NCBI GenBank assembly: GCA_044508675.1 | Contig: JBIQHF010000022.1 | Location: 1-49,525 of the forward strand | DNA: 49,525 nucleotides | DNA from: Raineyella sp044508675 | Lineage (GTDB): Bacteria; Actinomycetota; Actinomycetes; Propionibacteriales; Propionibacteriaceae | Direction of reading: 5' to 3' | Part shown: in pieces, positions 1 to 8,114 of the stretch | Layout of the letters: every line of letters starts with the position of its first letter | Numbering within the stretch: position 1 is the first letter of the stretch | Program-made: the position numbers and the translations under genes | The notes under the pieces: generated by a model | Database searches by the model: none | Seen by the model: the letters and a program-made list of their open reading frames with translations, nothing else | Told to the model about the DNA's origin: nothing

Positions 1-60
1 CTCCGGGCCGCCTGACAAAACAACCACCTGTCCGGAATCCGGGGTCAACCCCAGAAGCTG

Positions 61-276
61 GTGACTGAGTACCTGACGAGCTTCGGCAAGGCCACACGCA
101 AGGAGATCGACGCGTTCTTGGTCGACAAACTCAGCGACGCTCTGACACCGGAGGAGAAGTACCGCAAAGTCAGCGGTCTGCTCACCAAGCTCCGGCGCGC
201 AGGGAAAATCGAGAACGTCGGTTCGCGCAAGAACTCGGAGTGGAGACTCGTCAGTGGAGTAGCAGAGGAGGGGTGA
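61..276 (+). pseudogene. 3' remnant of an AlbA_2/Schlafen-type ATP-binding DNA-binding protein
   Basis: The frame is open only from base 16, just after an in-frame TGA at 13-15, and gives about 71-87 residues. The peptide (FGKATRKEIDAFL, then LLTKLRRAGKIEN and GSRKNSEW near the end) resembles the C-terminal winged-helix tail of bacterial proteins with an N-terminal AlbA_2/Schlafen ATPase domain, in which a motif like GSRKxPxW closes the protein. The large N-terminal domain is absent and the frame is stopped upstream, so I read it as a decayed 3' end rather than a complete small gene. A GTG at 61 could still allow translation of a free wHTH peptide. The family match is from memory of the motif; the truncation is seen directly. 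Confidence 0.5.
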
Positions 277-312
277 TCAAGCTTGGGAGGTCCAGGGTAG
301 GACGTGCCAGAG

Positions 313-354
313 CTTTTCTGCAGCTCGATGCTGCAGAATAAGGATGCAGAAAAG
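313..354. repeat. Perfect 10-bp inverted repeat, AT-rich, with 22-nt loop
   Basis: CTTTTCTGCA at 313-322 is matched exactly by TGCAGAAAAG at 345-354. Two CTGCAG hexamers (319-324 and 331-336) lie inside. It sits 37 bases after the stop of the ATPase remnant, in the only AT-rich patch of this 204-base gap (277-480). It could be a terminator-like hairpin without a clear U-tract, an operator, or the scar of a mobile element. No other feature was seen in the gap. Confidence 0.6.
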
Positions 355-480
355 AAACTCAGGAGCGGGTCGAAGGAGAGCCAGCGGCGCTCGGGTCGGG
401 TTCCGGAACTGGCCCTCAGCCGCTTGGGTGCCCGTGATGGTGCCCTCCGCCTAGGCTCCCGGAGGTCCCTGGGGTGCTGA

Positions 481-1296
481 CTACTGGCCGTTCTCGCCGG
501 GACGGTCGGCATGCCGGCACTGGTGGCGGCGCAGCAGCCACAGGCCGTAGGCAGCCATGAGCGTGCCCAGTCCCAGTTCGACCGCGATACCGATGATGCC
601 CGGATTGGCATCCCCTGCCGGCAGGATCCAGAACGGGACCAGCGAAGCGGCGTTGATCAGGACCAGTGGCCAGATCGTGCCGGTGACCACGAGGACGGCT
701 CCGAAGGCGATACCCATGCCGACCATGTGCAGGGCCTGGGCGCCGACGAGCACGGGGTCGACGCCTGAAGCGATGACACTGAGGTACTGGGCGCCGAACA
801 GGACCGACGAGATCAGCACGGCACGCAGGGTCCCCCGCGGCAGCAGTGCCTGCAGTACCACGCCGCGGAAGGTGGCCTCGTCGCCGAACCCCACGGCGAG
901 CACGCTGACCGCGACCATGACGAAGTAGCCGATGCTGTGGCTGGCCACCCCGAGGACTGTCGGGAGGCCGACGGCATGCAGGACGACGTAGACCAGGATC
1001 AGCGGCAGGAACGGCACCAGGCTCCGCCGGGTGGAGCACCTGGTGAAGCCGGCGAGGCCCCACCAGCCCAGCACGGTCAGCAGGGTGATGGGGACCAGGA
1101 CGGTCCAGGCCAGCTGGGCGAACCACAGGGGATATCCGTCTGCTGTGACGCTGGACGCCTCCGGCACGAGCAGTCTCAGCGTCAGTGGCGGGAGCATGTA
1201 GACGAGGGTGACGAAGACCGCGAACCACTCGGGCCTTCGGCCGGCGAAGCCAGGCAGCGTACGGTCGGTCGGGCGTGCGTTGAGGGGTGAGGTCAC
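481..1296 (-). CDS. CPBP-family intramembrane protein with degenerate catalytic motifs
   Basis: This 271-aa multi-spanning membrane protein has the CPBP (CAAX protease and bacteriocin-processing, Abi) fold. Motif 1, normally EExxxR, reads D139-E140-ATF-R144. Motif 2, normally FxxxH, reads F167-GAQ-Y171, so the metal-ligand histidine is a tyrosine. In motif 3 the usual histidine position is N215 (VLINAASLV). About eight hydrophobic segments are visible. The GTG start at 1296 is preceded by a GGGG-containing stretch 6-9 nt upstream. In active members the Glu and His residues bind zinc or catalyse cleavage of prenylated or leader peptides, so this copy may be a non-catalytic paralogue. It stands alone between a gene remnant and a damaged esterase gene, on the opposite strand from both. 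Confidence 0.75.
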   Translation of the reverse strand: MTSPLNARPTDRTLPGFAGRRPEWFAVFVTLVYMLPPLTLRLLVPEASSVTADGYPLWFAQLAWTVLVPITLLTVLGWWGLAGFTRCSTRRSLVPFLPLILVYVVLHAVGLPTVLGVASHSIGYFVMVAVSVLAVGFGDEATFRGVVLQALLPRGTLRAVLISSVLFGAQYLSVIASGVDPVLVGAQALHMVGMGIAFGAVLVVTGTIWPLVLINAASLVPFWILPAGDANPGIIGIAVELGLGTLMAAYGLWLLRRHQCRHADRPGENGQ

Positions 1297-1389
1297 GGGA
1301 TTCCCCGATCAGGTGCCAATCGAGTCGGCCACTCATCCAGGAGTCGAGCCGTCTGGTTGAACGCTGGCCCGACGGGGTGATGCGGTCCA

Positions 1390-2307
1390 GTGCCCGAACA
1401 CGGGCTCGCTCGGAGCAAACCTGATCCTGCTGTACCTCGCAGTCTTCCTCCAGGGGTACAGTCTGGTTCTCGCGGTCTTCGCCCTCCTCGGCCTCGCCCT
1501 GGCCGGCCTCGCGCGCCGGGTCGGATTGCGAAGGACTTCGCTGGTGGCAGCGGTGTTCGGAATCGCGACCGTCATCCTGTGTCTCGTAAAAAGTCCCGGC
1601 CGGCGGTGGTGACGATGCACGGCGGCGGTGGGGCGCAGGGCAGCCGCAGCGAGGACGTCCTGTGGAGCGCCTGGTTCGCCGAGCAGGGCTACGCGGTCTT
1701 CAGCATCGACTACCGGCTCGGATTGCCGCCCCGCTGGAAGGAAGCCACCGGCGACGTGAAATGCGCTGTGGGGTGGGTCGCGCAGAACGCCGACCGCTAC
1801 GGCGTGGACCCCGACCGGATCACCCTCATGGGCCGCTCCTCCGGCGGTGGCATCGCCCTGCTGGCGGCGTACACCGAGGGCGACCCGCAACTGCCGCCCA
1901 GCTGCGACGTCCCGGACACCGGAGTGGAGTCGGTGGCCGCCTTCTACCCGCCCACCGACCACACCCGGATGAACGAGACACCGGCGCCGTGGTGGAGACC
2001 CAGCCTGGGCGACGTGGTCAGCGATCCCACGAGAGGTGCCGTGGACTTCGTGGCGGAAGGCGAGGAAGAGTTGGTGTCCCCGACGTCCCACGTCGATGCC
2101 GCTGATCCCCCGACGTTCGTCGTCCACGGCAGCTGGGACCAGATCGCACCGCCGGAGCAGTCGGCACTATTGGCGAATCGGCTGGAGGAAGCGGGCGTCC
2201 CCCATCGTTACGTCAGTCTTCCCCGGGCCCGGCACGGCTTCGACGGTGCCTGGGGCAGCTGGGACACCCAGGTCGTCCGTGGCACGCTCGAGGAGTTCCT
2301 GAGGTAG
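1390..2307 (+). pseudogene. Alpha/beta hydrolase (esterase/lipase), 5' end apparently disrupted
   Basis: From about residue 70 the protein is a good HSL/BD-FAE-like esterase: HGGGG oxyanion motif at H77, nucleophile motif GRSSG with S150, D250 in HGSWDQ, and H282 in ARHGFDG. The first about 68 residues in this frame are Arg/Pro-rich and look non-coding. In the +1 shifted frame the same DNA (about 1400-1611) encodes two hydrophobic helices (LILLYLAVFL and TSLVAAVFGIATVILCLV) and then stops. Related actinobacterial hydrolases have an N-terminal membrane part followed by the hydrolase domain. I infer a frameshift or deletion near 1585-1612 that also removed the strands before HGGGG. The membrane frame has no good start codon after its TGA at 1358. 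The domain could still be made from an internal start. Confidence 0.6.
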
Positions 2308-2408
2308 CGCCTCGGGACGGGAGTCTTTCGTCGTGCAGAGCGTTGACCAGCCATCATCGACAAGTAACTTCGGATTATTGACGGAGGGTCCCATCATTGG
2401 TGATGACT

Positions 2409-2519
2409 ATGCCGCGCACTGCCGAAGAGATCCTGCAGCACGCCGATGAGCTTACGGCGCGCTTTGAGGCCTACGAGCCGAATCCAGCCGATGAGCTCGA
2501 TGCCGGGCCCCGACCCCGC
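2409..2519 (+). pseudogene. Remnant N-terminus of a small actinobacterial protein
   Basis: An ATG at 2409 opens a frame that begins MPRTAEEILQHADELTARF and continues to about EPNPADELD. It then runs into Arg/Pro-rich sequence that is really the leader of the acetyltransferase gene (start 2566). The first about 35 residues have the amphipathic, acidic look of the N-terminus of small actinobacterial proteins of the 'TAEEILxHADELAxRFExYEP' type, some found next to toxin-like genes. No matching C-terminus follows. It is either a truncated gene or a chance frame, and the function is unknown. Confidence 0.3.
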
Positions 2520-2565
2520 CGGCGCTACCCTGTTCCGGCCAACTGCCGCGAACAAGGAATGTGTC

Positions 2566-3000
2566 ATGGAGATCGTCAACCTTCCGGCCGGGGACCCACG
2601 ATGGGACCGGGCCCTGCCCGTCCTGCAGCAGTTGCGTACGCGGCTGAGCCGGGCCGACCTCGATGCGGTCCTGGCCTCGCCGGACGCCCAGCGCCCGTCG
2701 TTCTTCGCCGCGTTCGTGGGTGAGGAGTGCGTCGGCGTCTGCGGGTGGCGTCTGGTCGCCAACACCGGCGTCGGCCGCAAGGTGTACATCGACGACCTGG
2801 TCACCGATGACTCCGGCCGGTCCCGCGGGGTCGGGGCGGCACTGCTGGCCCACGCCGAGGAGATCGCCCGCCGGGCCGGCTGCTCGGTCCTCGACCTCGA
2901 CTCGGGGGTGCAGCGGCACGGGGCGCACCGATTCTACCTGCGCGAACGGATGGACATCTCCTCCTACCACTTCGTCAAGCGCCTCGAGGTCGACGACTGA
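2566..3000 (+). CDS. GNAT-family N-acetyltransferase
   Basis: This 144-aa protein has a GCN5-related acetyltransferase fold. The acetyl-CoA-binding motif A is visible as S86-RGVGAALL, preceded by the YIDDLVTDDSGR strand and followed by an alpha helix (AHAEEIARRAG) and LDLDSG. The ATG at 2566 is chosen because AAGGA at 2554-2558 lies 7 nt upstream and similarity begins at MEIVNL; the frame is open further upstream without family-like sequence. The acceptor substrate cannot be told from sequence. It stands 52 nt before a hydrolase gene on the same strand, so co-transcription is possible. Confidence 0.85.
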   Translation: MEIVNLPAGDPRWDRALPVLQQLRTRLSRADLDAVLASPDAQRPSFFAAFVGEECVGVCGWRLVANTGVGRKVYIDDLVTDDSGRSRGVGAALLAHAEEIARRAGCSVLDLDSGVQRHGAHRFYLRERMDISSYHFVKRLEVDD

Positions 3001-3052
3001 TCCTGTCCCGCAGCGACCTGTCGGGAGCCGGGCCGCGCCGTACGCTTGGTGC

Positions 3053-4240
3053 ATGGCGCGCGCCATCCGTACCGTGCGACGAGTGGCCACCCCCGTCTCG
3101 CCGGCCTTTGATCTGGCCTATGTCCGCGAGCACGAGGGGGCCAGCAGCCTGCCGGTCGTGGTGATCCCCGGCGGCCCGGGACTGGGCTCGATCCGGGTCT
3201 ACGGCCGGTTCCGCCGCTCCGCCCCGGACCTGGACCTGGTGATGGTCGAGCACCGCGGCGTCGGCCATTCCCGCAAGGACCTGGCCGGCCACGACCTGCC
3301 CGCCTCGGCGATGCGGGTCACCGCCGTGGTCGACGACATCGCCGCGGTCCTCGAGGCCGAGCGCATCGATGCCGCTGTCATCGTCGGCAGCTCGTACGGC
3401 ACGTACGTGGCGCAGGGCCTCGGCGTCCGCCATCCGGAGCGGGTGGCCGCGATGGTGCTCGACTCGACCATCCTGACCGCCGAGGACCACCGGGCGGTGC
3501 GTACCCACACCCGCCGCCTGCTGTGGGAGGGCGACTCCGCGACGACGGCGCCGGCGGCCGCGAAGATCCGCACCCTGGTCGAGCGCCGCGGCGTGCCGCA
3601 CCTGCCGCTGGGGGCGACGTCCGCGCTGCTGTACGAGTTCGGCGGGCCCCGGCGGCTGGAGCGCTACCTGGAGCAGAAGCTGCGCCGGGCCGGCGGGGTG
3701 CTCGACCGTACGCTCCATGGCCTGCGAGGCAGCGGCGAGACCGGGAGCATCCCGTACATCGTCGAGTTCGACCTGGTCGGGAACCTGGCCACCCGCGACC
3801 TGCACTACGCCCCGGACCCCGACGGGCTGATCTTCGACCCGGCGTACGGGTCCGAAGGGCTCCTGGGACGTTTCCCGATGTACGAGGGGGAGCCGTTCGA
3901 CCTACCGGCCGCGCTGCCGCACTTCGACTGGCCGGTGGTGGTGCTGTCGGGGGAGCGGGACCTGCAGACCCCGCCCTCGGTCGCTCGCCGTACGGCCGAA
4001 CTGGCCCCGCAGGGAAGGTTCGTGCCGGTGCCCGGGATCGGCCACAGCGTGCTCGACTCCCATCCGGAGGCGCTGCTCGCGACGATCCGCGGACTGCTGG
4101 CCGGCACCACCGTCGACCTGGAGGGGCTGCCGCGCCGCGGCCTGACCCGGCACCTGGGTCCCGCCCTCGGCGGCCTGGTCCAGATCGACCGGGCGCTCTC
4201 GCACCTGAGGGGCTGGCGCGGACCCGACCCGCGGCCCTGA
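3053..4240 (+). CDS. Alpha/beta hydrolase, proline-iminopeptidase-like (S33 family)
   Basis: The 395-aa protein follows the S33 layout: PGGPG oxyanion motif at residues 39-43, the VEHRGVGHSRKD segment, the nucleophile elbow GSSYG with S114, a lid region (about 130-270), then D303 in SGERDLQTPP and H331 in GIGHSV. This is the arrangement of prolyl/tripeptidyl aminopeptidases, which release N-terminal residues from peptides, although esterases share it. No signal peptide is seen, so it is probably cytoplasmic. The ATG at 3053 is taken as start because the family fold begins shortly after; the longer open frame upstream overlaps the acetyltransferase gene. No strong ribosome-binding site is visible. 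Confidence 0.85.
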   Translation: MARAIRTVRRVATPVSPAFDLAYVREHEGASSLPVVVIPGGPGLGSIRVYGRFRRSAPDLDLVMVEHRGVGHSRKDLAGHDLPASAMRVTAVVDDIAAVLEAERIDAAVIVGSSYGTYVAQGLGVRHPERVAAMVLDSTILTAEDHRAVRTHTRRLLWEGDSATTAPAAAKIRTLVERRGVPHLPLGATSALLYEFGGPRRLERYLEQKLRRAGGVLDRTLHGLRGSGETGSIPYIVEFDLVGNLATRDLHYAPDPDGLIFDPAYGSEGLLGRFPMYEGEPFDLPAALPHFDWPVVVLSGERDLQTPPSVARRTAELAPQGRFVPVPGIGHSVLDSHPEALLATIRGLLAGTTVDLEGLPRRGLTRHLGPALGGLVQIDRALSHLRGWRGPDPRP

Positions 4241-4258
4241 GATTCGCTGCCGGACTGG

Positions 4259-4687
4259 TCAGGACCTGTCCGCGCCGTGCCCCGGCACCGCGCCGATCTG
4301 CAGCATCAGGCCCATCTGGTCCGCGACGCCCCAGTGCTCGACGATCAGCCCGTCCCGGAACCTGACCACGTCGAAGACGGTGACCTCGACCTGTTTCCCG
4401 CTCGGAGGGTTGCCGAACACCGCTCCGGTATTGGTGCCGCGAGCCCGGTTCCGGGCCCACACCACGTCACCGGCCACCGCCACGTCCTCCACGGTCAGGG
4501 AGAAGTCGGAGAACCAGCCGCGCAGCGTACGGACGACCGCCTTGCCTCCTTCGCGTCCGGGCGGGTTTCCGCGCTGGTGCTCGACGCAGTCCTCGGCCAT
4601 CAACTCATCGAACACTGAGAGGTCGCCCCCGGTGAATCCCTCGTCGATGAGCCTGCGGAACCTGGCCTCGTTGTCATTCGTGCCCAT
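4259..4687 (-). CDS. SnoaL-like polyketide cyclase/ester cyclase family protein
   Basis: This 142-aa protein has a single NTF2-like/SnoaL fold. Typical pieces are the N-terminal RRLIDEGFTGGDLSVFDEL helix, the EDCVEHQRG segment, VVWARNRARGTNTG and VVRFRDGLIVEHWGVADQ near the C-terminus. Members act on small molecules as cyclases, hydrolases or isomerases, and many are simply annotated as ester cyclases. The ATG at 4687 is chosen because GGAGGAG lies 8 nt upstream. The gene is convergent with the S33 hydrolase (18-nt gap) and shows no operon partner, so its substrate is unknown. Confidence 0.8.
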   Translation of the reverse strand: MGTNDNEARFRRLIDEGFTGGDLSVFDELMAEDCVEHQRGNPPGREGGKAVVRTLRGWFSDFSLTVEDVAVAGDVVWARNRARGTNTGAVFGNPPSGKQVEVTVFDVVRFRDGLIVEHWGVADQMGLMLQIGAVPGHGADRS

Positions 4688-4791
4688 CTTGACCACTCCT
4701 CCGGTGCCACCCGTCCGGCGGACGCGCTGTGGCCACAGCCTTCAGTGTCCGCGCCCTGGGCCGGTCGGCAAAGAGCCCGGGGATCTGCCGG

Positions 4792-4824
4792 GCTCAGCCG
4801 CGGTTCAGCCGCGGTTCAGCCGCG
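4792..4824. repeat. Three tandem 11-bp units (G(C/T)TCAGCCGCG)
   Basis: GCTCAGCCGCG at 4792-4802 is followed directly by two copies of GTTCAGCCGCG (4803-4813, 4814-4824). It lies in the 204-base gap between the SnoaL-like gene start (4687) and the end of the transporter gene (4892). It may be a slippage repeat or part of a transcription stop; nothing else was seen in the gap. Confidence 0.8.
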
Positions 4825-4891
4825 ACCCAGGTGGGTCAGGCCACCCTGGAGACGGAGGACGGGCGGTTGCTGTCCAGCGCCCAGGGCACCT

Positions 4892-5596
4892 TCATCGCTG
4901 CGCCTCGGCCAGCGCCGCTTGGTACGTCGGTTCGCGACGCTTGATCTGCCTGATGGCGTACATCGTGACCGGCATCACCGCGTACTGGACGGTGATCTTG
5001 TACAGGAAGCCGAAGAACGTGTAGTTCGCCCACTGGCCGAGCGTCGAGATGCCGATCGCGGTCGCCGCGACGCTGCAGAACACGATCGTGTCGAGCAGTT
5101 CCCCGACCCCGGTCGAGCCGACCAGCCGGGCCAGCAGGCCCTTCTCCAGCCGGCGCCGCTTGCCGAACCACATGATGAACGAGTTGGCCGACTGCCCGGC
5201 CAGGAAGCCCAGCGCGCTGGCCAGCACGATCTGCCACACCGGCCCGAGGGCGGCCTCCAGCGCCGCCTGTTTCGCCACGCCGTAGTCGTCGGGGAAGCCG
5301 GGCAGCACGATGATCACCCCGTACGTGAGCACGGCCGCCAGGTTGGCCAGGAAGCCGGCCGCGATCGCCCGGCGGGCGGCGCGTACGCCGTAGATCTCGG
5401 TGATGGTGTCGCCCAGGATGTAGGCCAGCGGGAACAGGAAGAAGCCGCCGTCGGTGATCACCGGCCCGAACATGACCCCCTTCGAGGCGCCGATGCCGGA
5501 CAGGATCACCACGACGCACATCGCCGCGAGCATCGCCGAGTAGTACGGGGAGCCGGCGTCGGCGTACGCCACCCGTCGGGTTGCAGGTTCGGTCAC
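4892..5596 (-). CDS. yhhQ: Queuosine precursor transporter (YhhQ/VUT family)
   Basis: This 234-aa integral membrane protein has about six hydrophobic segments. The family signature is clear: GDTITEIYG after the second helix, then GFLAGQSANSFIMWFGKRR and the FCSVAATAIG segment. In E. coli YhhQ imports preQ0/preQ1 for queuosine tRNA modification, so the protein most likely lets this organism salvage 7-deazaguanine precursors. The GTG start at 5596 gives a protein of usual length. No other queuosine gene is in the window, and I did not recognise a preQ1 riboswitch in the 184 bases upstream (5597-5780). Confidence 0.9.
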   Translation of the reverse strand: MTEPATRRVAYADAGSPYYSAMLAAMCVVVILSGIGASKGVMFGPVITDGGFFLFPLAYILGDTITEIYGVRAARRAIAAGFLANLAAVLTYGVIIVLPGFPDDYGVAKQAALEAALGPVWQIVLASALGFLAGQSANSFIMWFGKRRRLEKGLLARLVGSTGVGELLDTIVFCSVAATAIGISTLGQWANYTFFGFLYKITVQYAVMPVTMYAIRQIKRREPTYQAALAEAQR

Positions 5597-5780
5597 GGCG
5601 GGATTCTAGGCGCTCGGCGCGGTGAAGGCTGCCCTCAGCCGGGGCTCAGCGGGGGGTCGGGGACGCGAACCGCCCGCCGCTACCATGCCTGAGGGGCCGA
5701 AGCATCTGGGACTGGGCCGTACGCCGATCGCGGAGTGCCGGGCGCCCCAAGGGTCGACTGAGCGAGAGGAACTCGGGATT

Positions 5781-7058
5781 GTGACAGCGGTACGCGGAGC
5801 CGGTCCCGGGGACGACGCCCCCGACGAGAACATCCTGTCCGCTGACGAACTGGCGGCATTGCAGGCCTCGGACGTCATCGTGGTGGGCGCCGGCTTCGCC
5901 GGGGCGACGATGGCGCGCCGCCTGGCCGAGGCCACCGACAATGACCTGCAGCTGAACGTCACCGTACTCGAGGCCCGCCCGCACATCGGCGGGAACGCGT
6001 ACGACCACATCGACGACGCCGGCGTGCTGGTGCACAAGTACGGGCCGCACATCTTCCACACCCGGAACAAGGACGTCTTCGACTACCTGTCCCGCTTCAC
6101 CGAGTGGAACGGCTACTCCCACGAGGTCCTCGCGAACGTGCACGGCACCTACCTGCCGGTGCCGTTCAACAAGGTCTCGATGCGCCTCGCCTTCGGCCCC
6201 GAGCGCGGTGAGGAACTGATCGCCAGGATGGTCGCCCGCTTCGGCGACGGCGCCAAGGTCTCGATCAACCAGCTCCGCGAGGAGCAGGACCCCGACCTGG
6301 CGGAGGTCGCCGAGTACGTCTACCGCAACGTCTTCCTCACGTACACCGTGAAGCAGTGGGGCACCACCCCGGACAGGATCGACTCGTCGGTCACCGCGCG
6401 CGTCCCGGTCTTCCTGTCCGAGGACTGCCGCTACTTCCAGGACCCCTACCAGGGCCTGCCGACCGACGGCTACACGGCGCTGATCGGGCGGATGCTGGAC
6501 CATCCCCGGATCACCGTGCACACCGGCATCGACGCCCGGACCCTGGTCGACGTGTCCACCCCCGGCGTGCTCCCGATCGGCGGGAAGCCGTACGAGGGCC
6601 TGGTGATCTACACCGGCCCGCTGGACGAGCTGTTCGGCTGCCGGTTCGGCAGGCTGCCCTACCGTTCCCTCGACTTCGCCTTCGAGACCTACCAGCAGGA
6701 CCACTTCCAACAGCGCGGCACGATCAACTACACCGTCTCGGAGGACTTCACCCGGATCACCGAGTTCAAGTACCTCACCCGCCAGGTGCTGCCGGGACGT
6801 ACGACGATCGTGCGCGAGTACTCCAAGGACTACGAGCCGGAGGCGGGCATGGACCCGTACTACCCGGTCCGCAACCCGCAGACCGATGCGCTGTACGAGC
6901 GCTACACCGACCTCGTCCGCCAGTGGCCCGGCCTCGCCCCACTCGGTCGGCTCGCCGAGTACAGCTACTACAACATGGACCAGACCGTCGCCAATGCGCT
7001 GGCCCTCTCCGAGCACTTCCTCCAGTCCGAGGACCACTTCGGGAAGCTGGACCGATGA
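5781..7058 (+). CDS. glf: UDP-galactopyranose mutase
   Basis: The 425-aa flavoprotein interconverts UDP-galactopyranose and UDP-galactofuranose in the cytoplasm, making the donor for galactofuranose-containing glycans. The N-terminal FAD-binding GxGxxG motif is at G36-x-G38-x-x-G41, followed by LEARPHIGGNAYDH and the family signature KYGPHIFHT at 86-94. Later conserved blocks include TVKQWG, RYFQDPYQGLPTDGYTAL, FKYLTRQ and YSYYNMDQ. The GTG at 5781 has GAGAGGA 10 nt upstream. The protein carries about 30 residues before the FAD motif, more than many homologues. Its stop overlaps the ATG of the next gene by four bases, so the two are translationally coupled. Confidence 0.95.
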   Translation: MTAVRGAGPGDDAPDENILSADELAALQASDVIVVGAGFAGATMARRLAEATDNDLQLNVTVLEARPHIGGNAYDHIDDAGVLVHKYGPHIFHTRNKDVFDYLSRFTEWNGYSHEVLANVHGTYLPVPFNKVSMRLAFGPERGEELIARMVARFGDGAKVSINQLREEQDPDLAEVAEYVYRNVFLTYTVKQWGTTPDRIDSSVTARVPVFLSEDCRYFQDPYQGLPTDGYTALIGRMLDHPRITVHTGIDARTLVDVSTPGVLPIGGKPYEGLVIYTGPLDELFGCRFGRLPYRSLDFAFETYQQDHFQQRGTINYTVSEDFTRITEFKYLTRQVLPGRTTIVREYSKDYEPEAGMDPYYPVRNPQTDALYERYTDLVRQWPGLAPLGRLAEYSYYNMDQTVANALALSEHFLQSEDHFGKLDR

Positions 7059-8092
7059 CGCCCGCCGACCGCCCGACGCTGACGATCGCCATCCCCTGCT
7101 ACAACTCCGCCTCGTACATGGACCACTGCGTCGAGTCGATGCTGACCGGCGCCGACGACGTCGAGATCATCATCGTGAACGACGGCTCGACCAAGGACGA
7201 CACCGCCGCCCGGGCCGATTCCTGGGCTGCCCGGTACCCGGGTCGGATCCGTGCCATCCACCAGGAGAACAAGGGCCACGGCGGGGCGGTCAACGCCGGC
7301 CTGGACGCGGCGACTGGGCACTACTTCCGGGTCGTCGACTCCGACGACTGGCTCGACACGGACGCGCTGAACCTGCTGCTGTCCAGGCTGCGCACGTCCG
7401 TCGCCAGCCCGAAGCCGATCGACCTGGTCGTCACCAACTACGTGTACGAGCACATCGCCACGGCCAGCCGCAAGGTGATCCACTACCGGGGCGCGCTGCC
7501 GGTGAACCGGACGATCACCTGGGACGAGATCGGCTCGTTCGGCCGCGGCCAGAACATCCTGATGCACGCCGCGACGTACCGTACGCAGGTGCTGCGCGAC
7601 AGCGGGATGCGCCTGCCCGAGCACACCTTCTACGTGGACAACATCTTCGTGTACGTGCCGCTGCCGTACGTGGAGACGCTGTACTACCTGCCGGTCGACC
7701 TCTACCACTACTTCATCGGGCGTGACGACCAGTCGGTCAACGAGCCGGTGATGATCAGCCGCCTGGACCAGCAGATGCGCATCACCCAGGTGATGTACGA
7801 CGCGTACAGCCTTCCCGATGACGTGCCCAACGAGCGGCTGGCGAAGTACATGGCGGCCTATCTGGCGCTGATCATCGCGGCCTCCTCGACCATCTCCCTG
7901 CTCAAGGGCGACGAGGACGGGCTGCGCCAGCGCAAGGAGATGTGGGAGCGCTTCTACGCCCACGACCGGGGCATGGCCATCCGGTTGGGGCGCCACCCGA
8001 TCGTCTACGGCAGTAACCTGCCCGGCCCGCTCGGGCGGCGGCTCACGGTGTTCGGGTACCGGCTGGCGCAGCGGCTCTACCGGTTCAACTGA
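7055..8092 (+). CDS. Family 2 glycosyltransferase
   Basis: The 345-aa GT-A enzyme starts with the GT2 nucleotide-binding strand (TIAIPCYNSASYMDHCVESM), then IIIVNDGSTKDDT, and carries the metal-binding D95-S96-D97-D98 motif. It continues with NKGHGGAVNAGLDAATG and a C-terminal domain rich in aromatic residues (HYFIGRDDQSVNEP). The ATGA overlap with glf suggests that it uses or polymerises galactofuranose, or works in the same wall or capsule glycan, but the donor and acceptor are not visible in the sequence. There is no transmembrane segment, so it probably acts on the inner face of the membrane. Confidence 0.85.
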   Translation: MTPADRPTLTIAIPCYNSASYMDHCVESMLTGADDVEIIIVNDGSTKDDTAARADSWAARYPGRIRAIHQENKGHGGAVNAGLDAATGHYFRVVDSDDWLDTDALNLLLSRLRTSVASPKPIDLVVTNYVYEHIATASRKVIHYRGALPVNRTITWDEIGSFGRGQNILMHAATYRTQVLRDSGMRLPEHTFYVDNIFVYVPLPYVETLYYLPVDLYHYFIGRDDQSVNEPVMISRLDQQMRITQVMYDAYSLPDDVPNERLAKYMAAYLALIIAASSTISLLKGDEDGLRQRKEMWERFYAHDRGMAIRLGRHPIVYGSNLPGPLGRRLTVFGYRLAQRLYRFN

Positions 8093-8114
8093 CCCGGCGG
8101 CGTACGGGCGCCCG

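Noticed and set aside
416..1336. Long Arg/Pro-rich open frame on the minus strand overlapping the CPBP gene
   Set aside because: It is a shadow of the CPBP gene in another frame: no family-like sequence and typical high-GC antisense composition.
4729..4944. 71-codon plus-strand frame over the 11-bp repeat
   Set aside because: It overlaps the end of the transporter gene antisense, lacks a ribosome-binding site and its peptide just reflects the repeat.
5597..5780. preQ1 riboswitch upstream of the queuosine-precursor transporter
   Set aside because: The start codon of glf faces away and no preQ1 aptamer-like stem with A-rich tail is visible; the leader appears very short.
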